Below, one piece after another: positions 30,634 through 39,662 of a stretch of DNA of 64,000 nt. The notes beneath the pieces were generated by a model. It ran no database searches, had not been told where the DNA came from, and saw nothing but the letters and a program-made list of their open reading frames with translations. Source of the DNA: Bradyrhizobium sp. ORS 285 (GTDB lineage Bacteria; Pseudomonadota; Alphaproteobacteria; Rhizobiales; Xanthobacteraceae). A program made the position numbers and the translations under genes. Each line of letters starts with the position of its first letter. Within the stretch, counting starts at the first letter, position 1. The stretch covers positions 5,601,001 to 5,665,000 of the forward strand of contig NZ_LT859959.1 of NCBI RefSeq assembly GCF_900176205.1. Reading direction: 5' to 3'.

Positions 30634-31477
30634 CGCCGGACGCCAGCAGCGCGCGATCGGCACGCTCGCCGGCCGCCGCCAGCCAGCAGATCTGATGGCA
30701 GAACCAAGCCTCGACCGACTCAACGAAACCCGGCGTCAGCGACAACCGCTGGCGCCGCTCGTCGAAGCGCAGCAGGCCGCGCCCTTCCATCGCCGTAAGC
30801 AGGTTGCGGATATGCGAGCGTGACACACCGAGCGAGGCCGCAAGCTCGGCGGTCGACACGTCGACAGCGGCCCGGCCAGCAGCAGAGCGCGCGACGAGCG
30901 TCAGCGCCAAATGAATGCCGCTGTCATGCTCGTCGGTCCAGGCGAGATCGGGAAAATTCGTCAGCGGGCGGTTGGCGCGGCACAGCCATGTCGCGCATTG
31001 CCGGATCATCTCGACGAAGAACGTGTCGTCGCCGTGCAGACGCCGGCTCAATCGCTCGCCCCGCGTCAACTGGGCATGGCAATCGAGGTGGAGGGCGAGC
31101 CAGCCACGAAGTCCTTCGAGGATGACGGGCCCGGGAATCAAATAGCGGATGCGGGCATCGTCGGAATCGCGCTCCACCTTCACCAGCGACAGGCCACGCA
31201 GCATCGCAACGAAGACCGCCGTCTGACGCGAGCCCGGCAGCCGTGCCTGCAACCGAGTCAGGGTCGGACGCTCGGTGGCGTCGCGGGCCGACACATGCAT
31301 CATGACGATATGCGCGGCGATCTCGGTCGGGGCGCGCTGCCCGAACAGCTTGATCATCAGGCGCTGGCCGCGCAGCGGCGCGACCAACTGGTCGCAGAAG
31401 CTGACGAAGACCGGGACGAAGGACGGATGATGCCGCAGGCGCATCGGATCGTGCTGCGACTGCGTCACTCGGGTCAT
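30623..31477 (-). CDS. Uncharacterised protein with two probable winged-helix domains
   Basis: 284 residues from the ATG at 31477, 23 bases after murG. I do not recognise a named family. The C-terminal part (about 203-252) reads as a winged helix: STAELAASLGVSRSHIRNLL followed by MEGRGLLRF and a beta-wing (DERRQRLSLTPGF). The middle part (about 70-118) shows a similar layout: PTLTRLQARLPGSRQTAVFV, then LRGLSLVKVERDSDDARIRYLIP. This suggests tandem DNA-binding domains, with a helical region between. No signal peptide or membrane segment is evident. Its place after murG suggests co-transcription with the cell-wall genes; its 3-prime end overlaps the opposing carbonic anhydrase gene. A regulator role is inference. 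Confidence 0.75.
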   Translation of the reverse strand: MTRVTQSQHDPMRLRHHPSFVPVFVSFCDQLVAPLRGQRLMIKLFGQRAPTEIAAHIVMMHVSARDATERPTLTRLQARLPGSRQTAVFVAMLRGLSLVKVERDSDDARIRYLIPGPVILEGLRGWLALHLDCHAQLTRGERLSRRLHGDDTFFVEMIRQCATWLCRANRPLTNFPDLAWTDEHDSGIHLALTLVARSAAGRAAVDVSTAELAASLGVSRSHIRNLLTAMEGRGLLRFDERRQRLSLTPGFVESVEAWFCHQICWLAAAGERADRALLASGVRA

Positions 31478-31499
31478 GCCAAGCCTGCGCGCGCTCCGC

Positions 31500-32603
31500 T
31501 CAAGGCGTGGCGGTCTTGATGACGAGATCGGCCAGCCGCTCCGCGGCATCGAGCCGGCCCGCGGCGCGGGCGGCCTGGGCCATAGCGATGAGGCGCGACG
31601 GCTCGGCGGCTAGGGACGAGATCTCCGAGGCCAAGCGGTCGGACGTGAACTCGCTCTGCACGATCCGGATCGCGGCGTTGGCGTCCGACAGCACGCCGGC
31701 ATTGGCGAACTGGTCCTGGTCGATGGCGCCGGGCAGCGGCACCAGGATCGAGGGCCGGCCTATGGCAGCGAGCTCCGCCACGGTGCCGGCGCCGGAGCGC
31801 GAAATCACGAGATGGTTGGCGGCGAGCCGCGCCGGCAGGTCGGTGAAGAACGGGGCAAGCTCGGCATTGATCTTGAGCCGATCATAGATCGCGCGCACCC
31901 GCGCCATGTCCTCCTGGCGGACCTGCTGGGTCAGCACGAGCCGGCCCCAAAGCGCCGGCTCCAGCCGCTCGATCGCGCCGGGCACGATGTCGCTCATGAC
32001 GCGCGCACCCTGGCTGCCGCCGACCACCAGCAGCCGTAGCGGGCCGGCAGGTTCCGGCGCGGCATAGGGCGCGGCCGCGGCTTCGAGGATCGCCGGCCGC
32101 ATCGGCGTGCCGACGGTCGTGGTCTTTGCAGCAAGTGCCGGATCGCGGTCGAGCACGCCCGGCAGCGAGGTCGCGATCGCCTTCACATGCGAGGACAAAA
32201 AACGGTTGGCGCGGCCGAGCACGGCATTGGCGTCGTGAATGAGGCTGGGCACACCGGCGAGCCGCGCCGCCAAGAGCGGCGGCACCGTCGGATAGCCGCC
32301 GAAGCCGATCACGGCCGCGGGCTTCAGTCGCCGCATCAGGTTGAACGCAGCGAGCGTGCCGGTGCCGAGCAGCAGCGCGGTGCGCGCCAGCGCCACCGGC
32401 GAGCGGCTGCGCACCGTTTCGCTCGGGACAACGTCGATCATGTCCTTGGTGAACAGGCCGCTATATTTCAGCGCGCGGGCGTCGGTGACGAGGCGGACGC
32501 GATAGCCGCGCTTGATCAGCTCGACGCCGAGCGCTTCGGCGGGAAACAGATGGCCGCCGGTACCGCCGGCGGCCAGGATAATGAGAGGCGCAGATGGGGT
32601 CAT
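31500..32603 (-). CDS. murG: UDP-N-acetylglucosamine--lipid I transferase MurG
   Basis: 367 residues. MurG adds GlcNAc to lipid I to give lipid II at the inner face of the membrane. The N-terminal glycine loop AAGGTGGHLFPAEAL, GFGGYPTVPPLLAA and, in the C-terminal domain, VVGGSQGARVMSDIVP and ISRSGAGTVAELAAIGRPSILVPLP (donor-binding) are all present. Length fits the family. It follows ftsW by 48 bases in the cell-wall operon. Confidence 0.97.
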   Translation of the reverse strand: MTPSAPLIILAAGGTGGHLFPAEALGVELIKRGYRVRLVTDARALKYSGLFTKDMIDVVPSETVRSRSPVALARTALLLGTGTLAAFNLMRRLKPAAVIGFGGYPTVPPLLAARLAGVPSLIHDANAVLGRANRFLSSHVKAIATSLPGVLDRDPALAAKTTTVGTPMRPAILEAAAAPYAAPEPAGPLRLLVVGGSQGARVMSDIVPGAIERLEPALWGRLVLTQQVRQEDMARVRAIYDRLKINAELAPFFTDLPARLAANHLVISRSGAGTVAELAAIGRPSILVPLPGAIDQDQFANAGVLSDANAAIRIVQSEFTSDRLASEISSLAAEPSRLIAMAQAARAAGRLDAAERLADLVIKTATP

Positions 32604-32651
32604 ACGCTGATGTTTACAGGCAATGTGTCGTCATTGCGAGCCGGCCGGCCT

Positions 32652-33803
32652 CTAGGCGTAGGTGCGCAGCGTTCCGGCCGCATCCGTGACCTCGGCCTCG
32701 ATCCGCGGCCGCTGCCGCGTCAGCGCCAGCATCATGCCGACGCCATAGGCCAGCGACACGATCGAGGAGCCGCCATAGGAGATGAAAGGCAGGGTCATGC
32801 CCTTGGCCGGGATCAGCTGCAAATTGACCGAAATATTGATCGCGGCCTGGATGCCGAACAGGATCGCGAGCCCCGACGCGGCGAAGCGTGAGAAGCCGTC
32901 CTCGCTGGCATAGGCGCGCGACAGCGTGCGGATGACGATGAAGCCGAACAGCGCGACCAGCGCCAGGCACAGGATGATGCCGAATTCCTCGGCGGCAACG
33001 GCGAACACGAAGTCGGTGTGGCTGTCCGGCAGGCTGCGCTTGGCAATGCCCTCGCCCGGCCCGAGGCCAAACCAGCCGCCATTGGAGAACGCCTCCATGG
33101 CAGTATCGACCTGGAAGGTGTCGCCCGACGCCGGGTTCATGAAGCGCTTGATGCGCCCCGCCACGTGCGGAACCAGCAGATAGGCGCCGAACAGGCCCGC
33201 GGCAGCGGCACCGGCGAGGCCCGCGACCCAGATCATCCGCATGCCGGCGATGAAGAACAGCGAGCCCCACACCATCAGGATCAGCATGGTCTGGCCGAAA
33301 TCCGGCTCCATCACCAAAAGCGATACCAGCATCAGCAGCAGCACCAGCGCCATCGTGGTGGCCGGCATGTCCGGCCGCCGCGCGGACTCCGAGAACAGCC
33401 AGGCGGACACGACGACAAAGGCCGGCTTCGCCGCTTCCGAGGCCTGGATGTTGACGCCGATCAGCGTGATCCAGCGCCGCGAGCCCTTCACCTCGGGACC
33501 GATCGCCAGGGTCAGCACGATCAGCACGATGGCGATCGCGAACACCACCAGCGCGCTGCGCCGGATCTGTCGCGGCGACAGGAACGACACGCCGATCAGC
33601 ACGATGAAGGACGGCAGCAGGAACAGGACGTGGCGGTTGAAGAAGTGGAACGGATCGAGCCCGATGCGTGTGGCGACCGGCGGACTGGCGGCCAGCGACA
33701 GGATCACCCCGCAGAGCATCAGCGCGAGAATGGACCCGAGCAGCGGCTTGTCGACGGTCCACCACCAGTCCGACAGCGGATTGCGTTCTTCACGGGAGAG
33801 CAT
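32652..33803 (-). CDS. ftsW: Septal peptidoglycan polymerase FtsW
   Basis: 383 residues, ten predicted membrane segments, SEDS family. FtsW polymerises lipid II at the septum together with the transpeptidase FtsI. Typical elements include the short basic N-terminus with SDWWWTVDK, KGSRRWI after the fourth segment, LQASEAAKP-like NIQASEAAKPAFVVVSAW, the large periplasmic loop with HVAGRIKRFMNP and GPGEGIAKRSLPDSHTDFVFAVAAEEFG, and GMTLPFISYGGSS near the end. The pairing with ftsI in the same cluster supports FtsW rather than RodA. A 250-base gap containing a fold-back repeat separates it from murD. Confidence 0.96.
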   Translation of the reverse strand: MLSREERNPLSDWWWTVDKPLLGSILALMLCGVILSLAASPPVATRIGLDPFHFFNRHVLFLLPSFIVLIGVSFLSPRQIRRSALVVFAIAIVLIVLTLAIGPEVKGSRRWITLIGVNIQASEAAKPAFVVVSAWLFSESARRPDMPATTMALVLLLMLVSLLVMEPDFGQTMLILMVWGSLFFIAGMRMIWVAGLAGAAAAGLFGAYLLVPHVAGRIKRFMNPASGDTFQVDTAMEAFSNGGWFGLGPGEGIAKRSLPDSHTDFVFAVAAEEFGIILCLALVALFGFIVIRTLSRAYASEDGFSRFAASGLAILFGIQAAINISVNLQLIPAKGMTLPFISYGGSSIVSLAYGVGMMLALTRQRPRIEAEVTDAAGTLRTYA

Positions 33804-33881
33804 CGGGCCACCACCTGAGGCGAAGGATTCAGCCCATTGGCGCCCAGGATGGTTATTGAAGGGTTAAGGAGCCCTCCGACC

Positions 33882-34033
33882 GTCGTCCCGGACAAGCCGT
33901 GACGCGCACCAGCGCGTCGCAGCGCAGATCCGGGACCCATACGCAGCGGCCGTCGTGATGGGCGAAGAGCCAATTGCCGGCGTGCCTCAAACCGCTCCCT
34001 GGGGGTATGGGTCCCGGCGTTCGCCGGGACGAC
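33882..34033. repeat. REP-like fold-back repeat between murD and ftsW
   Basis: About 152 bases bounded by GTCGTCCCGG (33882-33891) and its exact complement CCGGGACGAC (34024-34033), with a nested pair CCGGGACCCATA / TATGGGTCCCGG. Elements of this style are widespread between genes of Bradyrhizobium-type genomes; translated frames across them give the familiar spurious proline/arginine-rich peptides. Only one copy of this family is in the window. Confidence 0.75.
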
Positions 34034-34056
34034 AGCTAGTGGTGACGCGAGAGCGG

Positions 34057-35457
34057 TCACACCACAGGTGTCACACCCGGTAGTGCCTGCGCCAGGTCGC
34101 GGAAGCGGGTGCCGCGGATTTCGAAATTGCGGAACTGGTCGAAGGAGGCGCAGGCGGGGGACAGCAGGACGACGGCCTCTTTTAAGCCTGACGCCTCCGC
34201 GTCCGCGGCGGCCTGAGCGACCGCGACTTCGAGTGTGCCGGACATCGCGTGCGGCACCTTATCGCCGAGCGTACCAGCGAACTCTGCCGCCGCCTCACCG
34301 ATAAGATAGGCCTTGCGGATGCGCGGGAAGAAGCCGGTCAGGCTGGTGATGCCGCCGGCCTTCGGCTTGCCGCCGGCGATCCAGAAGATGTCGGCGAAGG
34401 ACGACAGCGCATGCGCCGTCGCGTCGGCATTGGTGCCCTTGGAGTCGTTGACGAACAGAACGTTGCCGCGGCGGCCGACCTGCTCCATGCGATGCGCGAG
34501 ACCGGGGAAGCTGCGCAGGCCCTGCTGCAGCACGTCCTCCTTCACGCCGATCGCAAGCGCAGCGGCCGCGGCGCAGGCGGCGTTCTGCGCATTGTGCTGC
34601 CCGCGCAGCGAGCCGATGCCACCGAGCCGCGCCACCTCGCTGCGCGCGCCACCGGCGCTGCGCACGATCGTCTCATGCTCGGTGTAGAGCCCATCGGCCA
34701 GCGGGTTCTTCACCGAGATGCGCACGACGCGCTTGCCGGCCTGGTCGAGCCGGTCGGCAATCGCGCGGCAAAAGCCGTCGTCGACGCCGACGATGGCCGT
34801 GCCCTGCGGCTGCACCCCCGCCACCAGTCGCTCCTTCACCGCCGCGTAGTTCTCGATCGTCCCGTGGCGGTCGATATGGTCCTCGCTCACATTGATCAGG
34901 ATACCCACGCTCGGATCGAGTGAAGGCGTGAGGTCGATCTGGTAGGACGACATCTCGATGACGTGCACACGGCCCATCCGCGGCGGCTCCAGCGACAGGA
35001 TCGCGGTGCCGATATTGCCGCCCATCTGGGTGTCGTAGCCGGCGACCCGCATCAGATGCGCGATCAGCGCCGTCGTCGTCGACTTGCCGTTGGTGCCGGT
35101 GATGGCGACGAACGGCGCATCCGGCGCGTGGCGTCTGCGCTCGCGGCAGAACAGCTCGATGTCGCCGATGACCTCGACGCCCGCGTCGCGCGCCTTGAGC
35201 ACGCTCCAATGCGGCACGGGATGGGTCAGCGGCACGCCCGGCGCCAGCACCAGCGCGGCGAAATTGGCCCAGGAGACAGTGCGCAAGTCCGCCGTGATGA
35301 AGCCGGCCTTTGCTGCTTCGGTCATCCGGTCGGCACCGTCATCGGCCGCGATCACTTCGGCACCGCCCGCGCGCAGCGCGTGGCATGACGCCAGCCCGGA
35401 GCCGCCGAGCCCGAACACGGCGACGGTCTTGCCGGCAAATGAGGTGACGGGGATCAT
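34057..35457 (-). CDS. murD: UDP-N-acetylmuramoylalanine--D-glutamate ligase
   Basis: 466 residues. MurD adds D-glutamate to UDP-MurNAc-L-Ala in the cytoplasm. N-terminal [17 protein letters not shown] binds the UDP moiety; the ATP loop is [17 protein letters not shown]; then [22 protein letters not shown] and [15 protein letters not shown], all standard MurD landmarks. It starts 1 base after the mraY stop, indicating tight co-transcription. Confidence 0.97.
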   Translation of the reverse strand: MIPVTSFAGKTVAVFGLGGSGLASCHALRAGGAEVIAADDGADRMTEAAKAGFITADLRTVSWANFAALVLAPGVPLTHPVPHWSVLKARDAGVEVIGDIELFCRERRRHAPDAPFVAITGTNGKSTTTALIAHLMRVAGYDTQMGGNIGTAILSLEPPRMGRVHVIEMSSYQIDLTPSLDPSVGILINVSEDHIDRHGTIENYAAVKERLVAGVQPQGTAIVGVDDGFCRAIADRLDQAGKRVVRISVKNPLADGLYTEHETIVRSAGGARSEVARLGGIGSLRGQHNAQNAACAAAAALAIGVKEDVLQQGLRSFPGLAHRMEQVGRRGNVLFVNDSKGTNADATAHALSSFADIFWIAGGKPKAGGITSLTGFFPRIRKAYLIGEAAAEFAGTLGDKVPHAMSGTLEVAVAQAAADAEASGLKEAVVLLSPACASFDQFRNFEIRGTRFRDLAQALPGVTPVV

Positions 35458-35458
35458 G

Positions 35459-36565
35459 TCAGCGCAGCTTCAAGGTCGAGAGGCCGACCAGCGCCAGCAT
35501 CACCGAGATGATCCAGAACCGGATCACGATCTGCGGCTCGGTCCAGCCGAGCTGCTCGAAGTGATGATGGATCGGCGCCATCCTGAAGATGCGCTTGCCC
35601 GTCAGCTTGAACGAGGCGACCTGCACGATCACCGACACCGCCTCGAGCACGAACAGGCCACCAATGACCGCGAGCACGATCTCGTGCTTCACCGCGACCG
35701 CGATCGAGCCGAGCATGCCGCCGAGCGCCAGCGAGCCGGTGTCCCCCATGAAGATCGAAGCCGGCGGCGCGTTGAACCAGAGGAAGCCTAAGCCCGCGCC
35801 GAGCACCGCGCCGCACAGCACCGCCAGTTCGCCGGTGCCGGCGACATAATGGATCTGCAGATAGTCGGAGAACACGGCATTGCCGGCGAGATAGGCGATC
35901 AGGCCGAAGCTCGCGGACGCGATCATGACCGGCACGATGGCGAGGCCGTCGAGACCGTCGGTCAGGTTGACGGCATTGCCGGCGCCGACAATGACGAAGG
36001 CGCCGAAGATCACGTACATCCAGCCGAACTTGAAGACGAGATCCTTGAAGAACGGAATCGCGAGCCCGGTGGAGGACGGATCGCGTCCGAGCCGGACCAG
36101 CGCATAGCAGGCGACCAGCGCAATCGCTGCCTCGATCAGGAGCCGCGCGCGTCCGGCAAAGCCGGAATGCGACTGCTTGGTCACCTTGAGATAATCGTCA
36201 TAGAAGCCGACGAAGCCGAAGCCGAGCGTCACGGCCAGCACGATCCAGACGTAGGGGTTGAGCGGATTGGCCCACAGCACGGTGGAGACGACGAGACCTG
36301 AGAGGATCATCAGGCCGCCCATCGTCGGCGTGCCCTTCTTGCTGATGATGTGCGATTGCGGTCCGTCGGTGCGGATCGGCTGGCCCTTGCCTTGGCGCAG
36401 GCGAAGATGATCGATGATCCAGGGACCGAACAGGAACACGAACAGCGCGCCGGTGACCACAGCGCCGCCGGTTCGGAACGTGATGTACCGGAACACGTTC
36501 AGCAGTCCTCGAAACACCGACAGGCTCGGAAACGTATTCGTCAGCTCGATCAACCAGTAGAACAT
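35459..36565 (-). CDS. mraY: Phospho-N-acetylmuramoyl-pentapeptide-transferase MraY
   Basis: 368 residues, ten predicted membrane segments. MraY transfers phospho-MurNAc-pentapeptide onto undecaprenyl phosphate to make lipid I. Conserved catalytic stretches include [33 protein letters not shown] (the paired aspartates), [14 protein letters not shown] and the His-rich [15 protein letters not shown] near the end. All expected acidic and histidine residues are present. A 192-base gap lies between it and murF; murD follows immediately. Confidence 0.97.
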   Translation of the reverse strand: MFYWLIELTNTFPSLSVFRGLLNVFRYITFRTGGAVVTGALFVFLFGPWIIDHLRLRQGKGQPIRTDGPQSHIISKKGTPTMGGLMILSGLVVSTVLWANPLNPYVWIVLAVTLGFGFVGFYDDYLKVTKQSHSGFAGRARLLIEAAIALVACYALVRLGRDPSSTGLAIPFFKDLVFKFGWMYVIFGAFVIVGAGNAVNLTDGLDGLAIVPVMIASASFGLIAYLAGNAVFSDYLQIHYVAGTGELAVLCGAVLGAGLGFLWFNAPPASIFMGDTGSLALGGMLGSIAVAVKHEIVLAVIGGLFVLEAVSVIVQVASFKLTGKRIFRMAPIHHHFEQLGWTEPQIVIRFWIISVMLALVGLSTLKLR

Positions 36566-36757
36566 CCAACCCGCCTATGCCGTCTGACCGGGACCGGGCG
36601 TGCGACAGGAAGTCCCCTGCACGAATCCAGTCCGCCTCTTTTAACCATGATCGGGGCCGGGTGCGAATCGTGGCCCGGCGGAACGATCCGCCCGGCATGA
36701 CTGCTTCGACCACCAGTGGAAAACATCGTTCTGCCGCGCCGCGATATCGCCCGATTG

Positions 36758-38134
36758 TTACGCGCGGCTCTGCAAGGCGGCGGCGAGCTTCGACACGAAC
36801 TTGTTGACCCAGAAGATCTTCTTGCTGCCCTTGATGACGACGACGTCGCCGGGCACCAGGAGCGCCGCGAGCTCGCCGGCATCCAGCGTCACCGGATCCT
36901 CATGCCAGCCGAGCCGCTTCGCTTCAGGCAGGTTGTCGAATAAATGACGCATCAACGGGCCGACGCAGTACACACCGTCGATCCCGGCGAGATGGCCGGC
37001 CATCTCGGCATGGTAGGACGGCGCCTCATCGCCGAGTTCGAGCATGTCGCCGATGATCGCGATCCGCCGGCCGCGCACGGGGCGGGCCTGCAGGCTGTCG
37101 AGCGCCGCGGCCATGCTCGCCGGGTTGCCGTTGAAGCTGTCGTCGATCAGCACGATGTCGCCGACGGTCTGCTCGACGCCTCGGCCGGTCATGATGCCGA
37201 CATGACCGAGCGCCGGCGCCAGCTGTGCTGGATCGAGGCCGGCCGCGGCGACGGACGCCAGCGCCGCCAGCGCATTGTGCAGGCGATGCGGCGCGCCGGG
37301 CGTCAGGGCAAACGTGACCTGGCAGCCGGCGACATCGGCCGTCACGTCCCAGCTCTCACCGCGCGAGCTATGCGACAGCTCGCGAACCTCCGCGCCGCCG
37401 CCAAAGCGGATCGCCTTGCCGGTCCATTCGGGTGCTGCGAGATCAGCGGGAAGGACAAGGATGCCATCCGCGGCCAGGCCACGCGCGATCGAGACCTTCT
37501 CCTGCCGGATCGCTTCGAGGCTGCCGAGCTTCTCCAGATGCACCGGCTGCACATTCACCACCAGCGCCACGGTCGGCTGCGACAGCTCCGTCAGCCGCGC
37601 GATCTCGCCCTTCTGGTTCATGCCCATCTCGACCACCCAGACCGAGGCCGATGGATCGGCATTGCAAAGCGTCAGCGGCACGCCCCAGAAATTGTTGAAG
37701 CTCGATGGGCTGGCGGAGGCCCCGGGATAGGCGGCGATGAACTCCTTGGTCGAGGTCTTGCCGGCGCTGCCGGTGAGCCCAATCACCGGCCCGTGAAAAC
37801 GCGCTCGTGCCGCGCGCGCGAGTGCCCACAAGCCGTCGATCAGCGTGTCCGGCACCACGAGCTGCGGTACGGTGACGCCCTCAATTCGATGCGGCACGAT
37901 CATCGCCACCGCGCCGGCCGCTTCGGCATTGGCGGCGAATTCCCAGCCGTCGCGGCTGGAGGCAAAGCTCGACACGAATCCGCCGCTCGGCGTGCCGCTG
38001 AGCGCGACGAACAGACTGCCCGGCTTCACCGCGCGGCTGTCCTGCGTGACGAAGTCGATCGGCGTTTCCGGATAGTCGCCGGTCAGGCCGAGCGCACGCG
38101 CCGCTTCGGCCACCGTCCACAGCGCCTTCGTCAT
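36758..38134 (-). CDS. murF: UDP-MurNAc-tripeptide--D-alanyl-D-alanine ligase MurF
   Basis: 458 residues. MurF adds the D-Ala-D-Ala made by Ddl, finishing the cytoplasmic precursor. ATP loop LTGSAGKTSTKEFIAAY, then VVEMGMNQKGEIARLTEL, NVQPVHLEKLGS and DDSFNGNPASMAAAL, all family landmarks. Its start overlaps the murE stop as ATGA, so translation is likely coupled. In place of the common GTxGKT loop it has GSAGKT, seen in many MurF proteins. Confidence 0.96.
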   Translation of the reverse strand: MTKALWTVAEAARALGLTGDYPETPIDFVTQDSRAVKPGSLFVALSGTPSGGFVSSFASSRDGWEFAANAEAAGAVAMIVPHRIEGVTVPQLVVPDTLIDGLWALARAARARFHGPVIGLTGSAGKTSTKEFIAAYPGASASPSSFNNFWGVPLTLCNADPSASVWVVEMGMNQKGEIARLTELSQPTVALVVNVQPVHLEKLGSLEAIRQEKVSIARGLAADGILVLPADLAAPEWTGKAIRFGGGAEVRELSHSSRGESWDVTADVAGCQVTFALTPGAPHRLHNALAALASVAAAGLDPAQLAPALGHVGIMTGRGVEQTVGDIVLIDDSFNGNPASMAAALDSLQARPVRGRRIAIIGDMLELGDEAPSYHAEMAGHLAGIDGVYCVGPLMRHLFDNLPEAKRLGWHEDPVTLDAGELAALLVPGDVVVIKGSKKIFWVNKFVSKLAAALQSRA

Positions 38135-39591
38135 GATGCCCTCGCCGCCAGTACGTCCGCGACCGCTTCGTGATCGCTGAAATGCAGGGTGGTGCCGCCA
38201 ATGATCTGGCCGACCTCGTGCCCCTTGCCGGCGACGATCAGCGCGTCACCCGGCTGGAGCTCACTGATCGCAACGCGGATCGCCTCGGCGCGGTCGCCGA
38301 TCTCGCGCGCGCCGGGTGCGGCGGCGAGAATCGCAGCGCGGATTGCTGAAGGATCCTCGCTGCGCGGATTGTCGTCGGTCACGATGACGCTGTCGGCCTC
38401 TGCGGCTGCGATCTCGCCCATCAGCGGCCGCTTGCCGGTGTCACGGTCGCCACCGGCGCCGAAGACGACCACGAGCTTTCCTGAGGCATAGGGCCGCAAG
38501 GCGTGCAGCGCCTTGGCCAGCGCATCCGGCTTGTGGGCGTAGTCGATGAAGATGGGCGCGCCGTTGTGCTCGCCGACCAGTTCGAGCCGCCCCTTCGCGC
38601 CTTCGAGTGTCTCCAGCGACTCGAACACGGCTTGCGGATCGCTCCCGGTCCCGATCGCGAGGCCCGCCGCGACCAATGCGTTCTCGATCTGGAAGGCACC
38701 GACCAGTGGCAGCCGGACGGAATACATCCGGCCGCAATGCTGGATCTCGAGCTGCTGCGCAAAGCCGTCGATGGCGCCCGCAACGAGCCGGATGCCCGGC
38801 CCTGCCCCGTCGCCGCTCGTCCCCACGGTCATCAAGTGAAGGCCGCGCGTCTCCGCCGCAGCGATGACCTCCAGCGAGCATTCATGATCGGCCGAGATCA
38901 CGGCTGGCCCGCCGGGCGGAACGAGGTCGCGGAACAGCCGCAGCTTGGCGTTGAGGTAATGCGCGATGTCGGGGTGGTAATCCATGTGGTCGCGCGACAG
39001 GTTGGTGAACCCGCCGGCCGAAACCTTCACGCCATCCAGCCTGAACTGATCAAGCCCGTGCGATGAGGCCTCGAACGCCAGATGCGTGACGCCATCCTGC
39101 GTGATCTCGTCGATCTGCCGATGCAGCGCGATCGGATCCGGCGTGGTCAGGGAACCGTAGACGGTGCGCTTATCCGACACCAGGCCGACCGTGCCGATGC
39201 TGGCCGAGCTGTGGCCGAGCCGCTGCCAGATCTGGCGCGTGAACGCGGCCACCGAGGTCTTGCCGCTGGTCCCGGTGACCGCGGCAATCGTCGCCGGCTG
39301 CCGCGGGAAGATGCGCGACGCCGCCAGCGCCAAGGCACGCCGCGGGTTCGGCAGCACGATGAAGGGAACCGAGAGCCCCTGCTCCGGTGCCGAAGCACCG
39401 GCCACGGCGGCCGCGCCGGCTGCCATCGCAGCCGCGATGAAGCGGGCGCCATCCGTCTTGGTTCCCGACAGCGCGAAGAACAGGTCGCCGGGCCGGACGG
39501 CGCGGCTGTCCACGGCCAGACCGGAGACTTCGACGGCGGCGATTTGCGGGTCGAGCCGCGCCATATCGCCGAGGAGATCGTGAAGTTTCAT
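38131..39591 (-). CDS. murE: UDP-MurNAc-L-Ala-D-Glu--diaminopimelate ligase MurE
   Basis: 486 residues. MurE adds the third residue, meso-diaminopimelate in Gram-negatives. The ATP loop is VTGTSGKTSVAAFTRQIW; EASSHGLDQFRLDG, NLSRDHMDYHP (carbamoyl-lysine region nearby) and the C-terminal DNPRSEDP are present. DNPR is the residue set that selects diaminopimelate rather than lysine, so the wall is of the A2pm type. It is followed by murF with 4-base overlap and lies 71 bases after ftsI. Confidence 0.97.
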   Translation of the reverse strand: MKLHDLLGDMARLDPQIAAVEVSGLAVDSRAVRPGDLFFALSGTKTDGARFIAAAMAAGAAAVAGASAPEQGLSVPFIVLPNPRRALALAASRIFPRQPATIAAVTGTSGKTSVAAFTRQIWQRLGHSSASIGTVGLVSDKRTVYGSLTTPDPIALHRQIDEITQDGVTHLAFEASSHGLDQFRLDGVKVSAGGFTNLSRDHMDYHPDIAHYLNAKLRLFRDLVPPGGPAVISADHECSLEVIAAAETRGLHLMTVGTSGDGAGPGIRLVAGAIDGFAQQLEIQHCGRMYSVRLPLVGAFQIENALVAAGLAIGTGSDPQAVFESLETLEGAKGRLELVGEHNGAPIFIDYAHKPDALAKALHALRPYASGKLVVVFGAGGDRDTGKRPLMGEIAAAEADSVIVTDDNPRSEDPSAIRAAILAAAPGAREIGDRAEAIRVAISELQPGDALIVAGKGHEVGQIIGGTTLHFSDHEAVADVLAARAS

Positions 39592-39662
39592 CCCGGTCCC
39601 GTACCAGTCCTGGCTCCCGCCCGGGCGGCGGCAGCTCCATAGCCTTGCGATTCGCGGACGGC

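Noticed and set aside
33719-34060. 113-codon frame with the peptide VVPANAGTHTP
   Set aside because: Typical artefact of the murD-ftsW fold-back repeat.
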